Positions 59,399 to 64,000 of a stretch of 64,000 nt of DNA are shown piece after piece. The stretch comes from Bacillota bacterium. GTDB lineage: Bacteria > Bacillota > Clostridia > Christensenellales > Christensenellaceae. Location: contig JAEYKI010000001.1 of the NCBI GenBank assembly GCA_023408315.1, positions 1 through 64,000 of the forward strand, given 5' to 3'. The translations under genes were made by a program, and so were the position numbers. The stretch's first letter is position 1. Each line of letters begins with the position of its first letter. The notes under the pieces are model-generated. The model saw nothing but the letters and a program-made list of their open reading frames with translations, did no database searches and was not told the origin of the DNA.

Positions 59399-60739
59399 TT
59401 ATTTTTGTATTGGTTCAAGCGGGCCGGGCTTTCTTCCAACGGAAAAATACCGCACCCCGTTTGTTTCCATTTCCTCTACATTATAAAGATTCCGTCCGTC
59501 AAAAACAATCGGCGTTTTCATCAGCCGCACAAAGTCCTGTGGTTTCAGCGCTGCAAATTCGTCCCATTCGGTAAAAATAAAGCAGACCTCCGCGCCCGAA
59601 AGCGCTTCCCCGGCGCTTGCCGCATACGCAATTCTCCCTTTCACGCGTCCGCCTTCTGGAAAGTTCTTTTTAAAGTTCTCCATGCCAACAGGATCGTAAG
59701 CAGCAATATCCGCGCCCGCCCGCAGCAGCAGAGAAACGTTTTCTATGGACGGGGCCTCCCGCACATCGTCCGTATCCGGTTTAAACGCAAGGCCCAAAAC
59801 AGCAATCCGAACCGCCTCAAAAGAGGGAAAAGCCCCAGCAGCCTTTTTGAACAAAACGGTTTTCTGTGCCCGGTTCACCTCTATCGCGGCCCGCACCGTC
59901 TTCATCTCACATCCCGCTTTGCCGGCCAGATGCGCAAGCGCCGCGGAATCCTTGGGCAGGCAGGATCCGCCGAATCCGGTTCCTGCGTTTAAAAACCGGG
60001 GGCCAATCCGCTTATCCAGGCCCATACCGCGCGCCACATCCAGGATATCCGCGCCAACCAGCTCGCACAGGTTTGCCACCTCGTTCATATAGGAGATTTT
60101 CAGCGCAAGAAAATTGTTGCAGGCGTATTTGATCATCTCCGCCGACCGCCTTCCAACCGAAACGACGGGCGCGCCAAACGGCTCATATATCTCCCTTAAA
60201 ACCTGCTCGGCCCACCTGCTCTCCGTCCCAATCACAATCCTGTCCGGGTGCATCGTCCCCGCAACCGCCAGGCCCTGCGTTAAAAATTCGGGGTTGGAAG
60301 CAACCTCCACCCGCAGACCGGGCTTTATGCGGGCGTTCATCAGCCGCTCAACCGCTTCGTTCGTTCCGGGCGGCACGGTGGATTTAACCACCACCAGGCA
60401 TTTTTGCCGGATATTCTGCGCCGCCTGCTCCGCCGCCCGATACAAAACACAAAGGCAGGCGGAGCCGTCCGGCAGCTCCGGCGTGGGCACGGCCAAAAAA
60501 ACCGCTTCCGCTTCCCCGCACGCGGTGCAATAATCGCTTGTAAACGCAAGCCTTCCGGCCCGCATATTTGTTTGCAGCATATTCTGCAGCCCGTCTTCGT
60601 ATATGGGGGATATGCCCCGGCTCAATTTTTCTATTTTACTTTTATCAATATCCAGGCAGATAACAATATGTCCGGCCTCCGCAAAGCAAACGCCAACGGC
60701 AAGCCCAACATACCCTGCGCCAACCACAGTAATCTTCAT
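59399..60739 (-). CDS. ugd: UDP-glucose 6-dehydrogenase family protein
   Basis: A 446-residue NAD-dependent sugar-nucleotide dehydrogenase making a UDP-uronic acid. It has VVGAGYVGLAVGVCFAEAGH (about 4-23), VKSTVPPGTNEAVE, the catalytic Cys in GTGFGGSCLPKDSAAL (about 250-265), and the C-terminal VLGLAFKPDTDDVREAPS. UDP-glucose is the most common substrate, but other UDP or GDP sugars are possible. The TupA-like gene lies just upstream and the pair recalls the teichuronopeptide locus of Bacillus. Confidence 0.92.
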   Translation of the reverse strand: MKITVVGAGYVGLAVGVCFAEAGHIVICLDIDKSKIEKLSRGISPIYEDGLQNMLQTNMRAGRLAFTSDYCTACGEAEAVFLAVPTPELPDGSACLCVLYRAAEQAAQNIRQKCLVVVKSTVPPGTNEAVERLMNARIKPGLRVEVASNPEFLTQGLAVAGTMHPDRIVIGTESRWAEQVLREIYEPFGAPVVSVGRRSAEMIKYACNNFLALKISYMNEVANLCELVGADILDVARGMGLDKRIGPRFLNAGTGFGGSCLPKDSAALAHLAGKAGCEMKTVRAAIEVNRAQKTVLFKKAAGAFPSFEAVRIAVLGLAFKPDTDDVREAPSIENVSLLLRAGADIAAYDPVGMENFKKNFPEGGRVKGRIAYAASAGEALSGAEVCFIFTEWDEFAALKPQDFVRLMKTPIVFDGRNLYNVEEMETNGVRYFSVGRKPGPLEPIQK

Positions 60740-60777
60740 ACCAAATCATTCCTAAAAAAAGATTTTTCTACATTTTA

Positions 60778-61689
60778 TTATTTGTTTAGATATGTTGTGA
60801 CATTTTTAAGCCGCATGCCTTTGGGCGGCAGCTTGAGCAATGAACCCAGATATGCGTTTCCCTCCGGGCTGTAATACTCCGCCATTCCGTACGCCGGCGT
60901 AAAAGTCATTTCGCCAAAAAAAGGCCGCCCGTCTTTCACATAAAAATCAACGCGTACAAACAGAAAAGGCATTGCCAGCCGCGCGGCATACTCCAGCATT
61001 TCATCCAGGCAGGCAGGCTTTCCTGCATGCCTGCCGTTGGGGATGAGTCCTACTTCCAGCGGGTTCCATTCCGTATCATACCATTCCAGCCGCAGCCCGC
61101 TTTGCCTCTCAAAGCAATACAGCACCGCCTTTGGTACCCCATTAAAGCAGTAAACCTTGTAATCAACGGGCAGCAGCCCCGCTTCTGTTTCCATATACTC
61201 TTCGCATACAATCAGCGGCTTGATTTTTGAATACTGGGGCTCATAAAATTTTCTGCCAAAATCTTCTCTGAGCCACATATTTAATTTGGCGGAGGCTTCC
61301 TTTGTATCAAGCGCGTCCTTGTTCGCGCAGATAATGTTGTATCCGCACCCGTGGTTGCATTTAATCGCAAACTTCTGGGGCAGCGCGTCCCAGTCAATCT
61401 CGCTTGCCACTCTGTATACGCCGTATAATTTGGCCAATATATGCTTAAGGCCCACGCTTTCCACATACCCGCGCACCCTGTATTTATCCGCACAGGCCGC
61501 AACCAGAGGGTCTCTGCAGGCAAGGATCAGCCACAAAATTTTCTGGTTAAATCCACCAAGGCTTTCGGAGCGGCTTAAATCCAGCTTTTCTTGAAAGCGT
61601 TCCGCAAACCTGCTCTCTAAAAAAAACCGTGGAGAAATTTTGGCATACAGGCGTTTCAAAAAGCCCAAAAGCCTGTTTGTTTTGCGCAT
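60778..61689 (-). CDS. TupA-like ATP-grasp protein
   Basis: A 303-residue protein of the TupA-like ATP-grasp family. It has the N-terminal NQKILWLILACRDPLVAACADKYRVRGYV, then KFAIKCNHGCGYNIICANKD (ATP loop), VCEEYMETEAGLLPVDYKVYCFNG, and FVRVDFYVKDGRPFFGEMTFTP (metal-binding Asp and Glu). TupA was found in teichuronopeptide synthesis, where a polymer of glucuronate is linked with glutamate. With ugd next to it, this enzyme may join an amino acid to a uronic-acid sugar or act on another wall polymer. Confidence 0.88.
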   Translation of the reverse strand: MRKTNRLLGFLKRLYAKISPRFFLESRFAERFQEKLDLSRSESLGGFNQKILWLILACRDPLVAACADKYRVRGYVESVGLKHILAKLYGVYRVASEIDWDALPQKFAIKCNHGCGYNIICANKDALDTKEASAKLNMWLREDFGRKFYEPQYSKIKPLIVCEEYMETEAGLLPVDYKVYCFNGVPKAVLYCFERQSGLRLEWYDTEWNPLEVGLIPNGRHAGKPACLDEMLEYAARLAMPFLFVRVDFYVKDGRPFFGEMTFTPAYGMAEYYSPEGNAYLGSLLKLPPKGMRLKNVTTYLNK

Positions 61690-61810
61690 AGCAATCCACC
61701 CTGCTCCCGCTTAAAAATGGCAATGCATATCCCTTGTATTGTATTGCGCCTCCGCGCGGCCGGTTCATATAAAAATTCTTTTTTCTTCAAAATTTCCGCG
61801 TAAAAAACGG

Positions 61811-61840
61811 TTCACATTATTTTTCGACAGTAAATATACT
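61811..61840 (+). promoter_or_regulatory. Probable promoter of the GT2 gene at 61878
   Basis: TTCACA (61811-61816) and TATACT (61835-61840) are 18 bases apart, about 38 bases before the ATG. The divergent 188-base gap otherwise holds no gene; no convincing promoter for the TupA-like gene was seen. Confidence 0.55.
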
Positions 61841-61877
61841 ATACCGTGCAAAATACAACAAAAAAAAGGAAATCAAT

Positions 61878-62960
61878 ATGCAAAAAATTTGGGCGGTATC
61901 CATTGTTAAAAACGAGAGGGACATCATTGAGTCTTTCTGCCGGTATACGCTGAGCTGGTGCGACGGTTTGCTGATTCGGGACGACGGGAGCGCGGACAAC
62001 ACAAAAGAAATCATAAATATGCTGATGCAGGAAGGGCTGCGCATCAAGGTGATCAAAACGCCTGTTTCACGCACAGGCGGCTTCGGGCCATATAAAACGG
62101 AGGCATTAAACGGGCTAGCCCGGCAGGCGTTTGAAGAATACGGGGCGGACTGGGCGGTTCCCCTGGACGCAGACGAATTTATATTCTGCCCGAATTATTC
62201 AAACCCCAGAGCCCAGTTGGAGCAAATGGACGGCTCCGTGGAGCACAGGTTTTATTCACGCACCTATATCTTTGAAAAACCCCCGTCAGATGATTCCGTT
62301 TTTCTGCCCTTCCAGTTCCAGTCCTTTTTGCGGAATCCCAGGGAGGGCCGCATGGCCAAAACTATTTTAAGCAAAAAACTGTACTTTGAGCGGAACGCGC
62401 GTATTGCCACCGGCCATCATCATCTTGCATACGCTTCGAAACCGCAGCCGCAGATTGAATTTACAGACCGCCTTGCCTCCGCGCATTTCCCGTTTAGAAG
62501 CACGGAGCAGATGCTGGCCAAAGTAATTGTGGGCGAACTGAATTACAAAACTTCGCCAGACAGAAACAACTGCGGCCTGCATTGGAACCTGATGTACAAC
62601 GCAATCAAAAACCAGGCGGTGGACGCAAAGCTGGTCAGGCGTTTTTCACTGTTTTATTCCGGGATCTTCGAAACACAAGCCGACGTGGATGAACCCGTTG
62701 TAGCCGATCCATTCAGGGCCGGCTTTATAGCGGAACCCATCGTCCTTAAGTATACAAACCTGGAACCCGGCACATACGAATATCTGGATAAAATACTCGC
62801 GGGCATGGAATCCATTATTGACAATTTAAAAAATACTATTGAAGCAACCGGCGGCGAGCTTGACCAGTGCCGCAAGCAAGCCGCGGAATTAAAAAAGCAT
62901 CGTTTTAAACGCACAAATTCTATATTAAAGTTTTTCCACCGGCTTTTATTTAAAAGCTGA
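61878..62960 (+). CDS. Family 2-like glycosyltransferase
   Basis: A 360-residue GT-A protein. It starts MQKIWAVSIVKNERDIIESF and has GLLIRDDGSADNTKEIIN (nucleotide-sugar region), DWAVPLDADEFIFCP (metal DxD motif, about 94-108) and RIATGHHHLAYAS. This is the Glyco_tranf_2_4 type often found in wall-polysaccharide loci. A C-terminal segment (about 310-350) rich in Lys and Glu may be a coiled coil. The gene ends 2 bases from the convergent YitT gene with no terminator between them. Confidence 0.85.
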   Translation: MQKIWAVSIVKNERDIIESFCRYTLSWCDGLLIRDDGSADNTKEIINMLMQEGLRIKVIKTPVSRTGGFGPYKTEALNGLARQAFEEYGADWAVPLDADEFIFCPNYSNPRAQLEQMDGSVEHRFYSRTYIFEKPPSDDSVFLPFQFQSFLRNPREGRMAKTILSKKLYFERNARIATGHHHLAYASKPQPQIEFTDRLASAHFPFRSTEQMLAKVIVGELNYKTSPDRNNCGLHWNLMYNAIKNQAVDAKLVRRFSLFYSGIFETQADVDEPVVADPFRAGFIAEPIVLKYTNLEPGTYEYLDKILAGMESIIDNLKNTIEATGGELDQCRKQAAELKKHRFKRTNSILKFFHRLLFKS

Positions 62961-62962
62961 TA

Positions 62963-63814
62963 TCAGTCTTCCCCGGAGCTCTTAAAGCCGTATCCCACAA
63001 CCTCGTTTGCATGCCAGGAGATGATAAACGCGCCCTCGTCTATGCTGTACACAATTCTTTTTAATGCAACGGCTTCGCTGTTGCCGCTCACCACGCACAA
63101 AAGCACCGTTTTTTCCCTGCGGCTGAACGCCCCTTTTGCGTAAAACGCCGTAATACCGCGCTCCACGCGGCTCATTACGGCTGCCGCTATCTCGTCGCTT
63201 TTCTCCGATATCACCATAAACGCGCGGGATACCGCCAGGCCGTTAGATACCATGTCTATCACCTTGTCCGTAATGGCCAGGGTCACAATGGCGTATAGTG
63301 AAGATATTAAGCCAAATACAAACGCGGAGGCAACCACAACAATCACGTCTATAATGAACATGGTCATGCCTACGGAGATGTGCAGCGTTTTTTTGGTCAA
63401 AATTTTGGCGCAGGTATCCGTACCCCCTGTGGAACCCCCAAACCGCAGAATCAGGCCAAAACCAATCCCGCCAATAATGCCGCCGTATATGCTGGCCAAA
63501 AGCATATCCGGGGTGATGCCCGGTATTTCAATATAATCCGTGGCGACAGAATACAAAATCATGGCGTACAGGGTGCGGATAATAAACCGCTTGCCGTTTA
63601 CGCGCAGGCCCAAATAAAAAAAAGGCAGGTTTAAAAGCAAATACAGCGTGCCGATTGGCAACGGGTTATATAACGCGTGTATAATGGCGGCTATACCCGT
63701 GAATCCCGCGGGGGCTATGTCGTTGGGCACCAGGAAAAATTTTACGCCAATGGCGGCCAAAACCGCGCCAACTCCCATAATCACATAATCCAAAACCGCT
63801 TTTCTGTATTTCAC
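62963..63814 (-). CDS. YitT family membrane protein (DUF2179 at C terminus)
   Basis: A 283-residue protein. Five to six membrane helices fill about 1-190 (LDYVIMGVGAVLAAIGVKFFLV, LYLLLNLPFFYLGLRV, GIIGGIGFGLILRFGGSTGGTDT), followed by a cytoplasmic DUF2179 domain (about 200-283, RAFMVISEKSDEIAAAVMSRVERGITAFYAKG). The family is widespread in Firmicutes; transport of unknown solutes is suspected. The start is GTG at 63814, supported by GGAGGCGG. Confidence 0.92.
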   Translation of the reverse strand: MKYRKAVLDYVIMGVGAVLAAIGVKFFLVPNDIAPAGFTGIAAIIHALYNPLPIGTLYLLLNLPFFYLGLRVNGKRFIIRTLYAMILYSVATDYIEIPGITPDMLLASIYGGIIGGIGFGLILRFGGSTGGTDTCAKILTKKTLHISVGMTMFIIDVIVVVASAFVFGLISSLYAIVTLAITDKVIDMVSNGLAVSRAFMVISEKSDEIAAAVMSRVERGITAFYAKGAFSRREKTVLLCVVSGNSEAVALKRIVYSIDEGAFIISWHANEVVGYGFKSSGED

Positions 63815-63834
63815 GTGCCGCCTCCATATGCCAA

Positions 63835-63872
63835 AAAAAATATAAAATAAAGGAGCCTTTTGAGCTCCCTTA
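63835..63872 (-). terminator. Terminator of the mazF gene
   Basis: On the minus strand AAGGGAGC pairs with GCTCCTTT around TCAAAAG, followed by a long T-rich run. It starts just after the mazF stop codon and ends shortly before the YitT ribosome site. Confidence 0.85.
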
Positions 63873-63873
63873 T

Positions 63874-64000
63874 TTATATACCCAGGCTGATTAAAATTGC
63901 CTCATTTATTTTGTGCATATATTCACCGTCTATACTTCCAATTTTGTTGGAGAGCCGAGACTTGTCAATGGTTCTGATCTGCTCCAGCAATACGATGCTT
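63874..64000 (-). CDS. mazF: MazF/PemK-type endoribonuclease toxin, C-terminal end (partial)
   Basis: Only the last 41 or so codons lie inside the window. They read SIVLLEQIRTIDKSRLSNK, then IGSIDGEYMHKINEAILIS and LGI, which match the C-terminal part of MazF-type mRNA interferases, where QIRTIDKSRL is strongly conserved. The antitoxin and the rest of the gene are beyond the right edge. Confidence 0.85.
   Translation of the reverse strand, partial: SIVLLEQIRTIDKSRLSNKIGSIDGEYMHKINEAILISLGI

Noticed and set aside
1..64000. Search by eye for tRNA or rRNA genes and for transposase genes
   Set aside because: No cloverleaf with a CCA-like end, no rRNA landmark and no transposase-like motif was recognised; a covariance search would be needed to be certain.

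Overview
The window looks like a chromosomal segment of an anaerobic, fermentative Clostridia-type Firmicute, perhaps Oscillospirales or Christensenellales; that rank is inference. The signs are a trimeric NAD-linked [FeFe]-hydrogenase under a Rex-type operator, a glgC/glgD glycogen operon, an FMN-riboswitch-controlled ribU, and intergenic hairpin repeats of a kind common in gut Clostridia. No rRNA, tRNA, CRISPR array, insertion sequence or phage gene was seen.

Layout. (1) 0.1-5.7 kb: hydCBA hydrogenase operon on the minus strand, with a good promoter and a Rex-like site just downstream of it. HydB is fused to a GltD/NfnB-like NADPH-binding flavoprotein domain. (2) 5.8-12.9 kb: pgi-glgB-glgC-glgD-glgA, tightly packed on the minus strand. 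(3) 13.2-49.0 kb: a very large surface-glycan locus. It holds a flippase, family 2 glycosyltransferases, four large GT-C-like membrane proteins, and two complete or near-complete sugar-activation routes. One route is a CDP-3,6-dideoxyhexose pathway, best fit CDP-ascarylose (rfbF, rfbG, rfbH, a reductase and an epimerase). The other is a CMP-legionaminate-type nonulosonate pathway (legB, legC, a PtmE-like nucleotidyltransferase, neuC/legG, neuB/legI, neuA/legF). With them are a FkbH-ACP-GNAT glyceryl-transfer module, a sialyltransferase-like protein, an ATP-grasp/HAD fusion, and an oxidoreductase/SpsF/aminotransferase block that may make another activated sugar. (4) 49.1-50.8 kb: a SEC-C protein and isocitrate dehydrogenase. 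(5) 50.9-51.2 kb: an AT-rich island with a promoter and small ORFs. (6) 51.3-56.8 kb: ddl, membrane-anchored murF, an alpha/beta hydrolase, rimI, tsaB and tsaE. (7) 57.3-59.4 kb: ribU with its FMN riboswitch, and an amidohydrolase. (8) 59.4-63.0 kb: ugd, a TupA-like ATP-grasp protein and a glycosyltransferase, a second small envelope-polymer locus. (9) A YitT-family protein and the 3' end of a mazF-type toxin gene.

How it works together. The glycan locus seems able to make a decorated cell-surface polymer: sugars are activated with CDP or CMP, assembled by glycosyltransferases, modified by acyl and possibly amide groups, exported by the flippase and trimmed by a deacetylase. The most unusual ideas are a glyceryl-ACP acyl donor next to a nonulosonate pathway that lacks a recognisable LegH acetyltransferase, and a hydrogenase whose diaphorase subunit carries a second, NADPH-type flavoprotein module. 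A family of multi-hairpin intergenic repeats is scattered through the glycan and cell-wall regions, and one copy lies in the predicted ddl leader.
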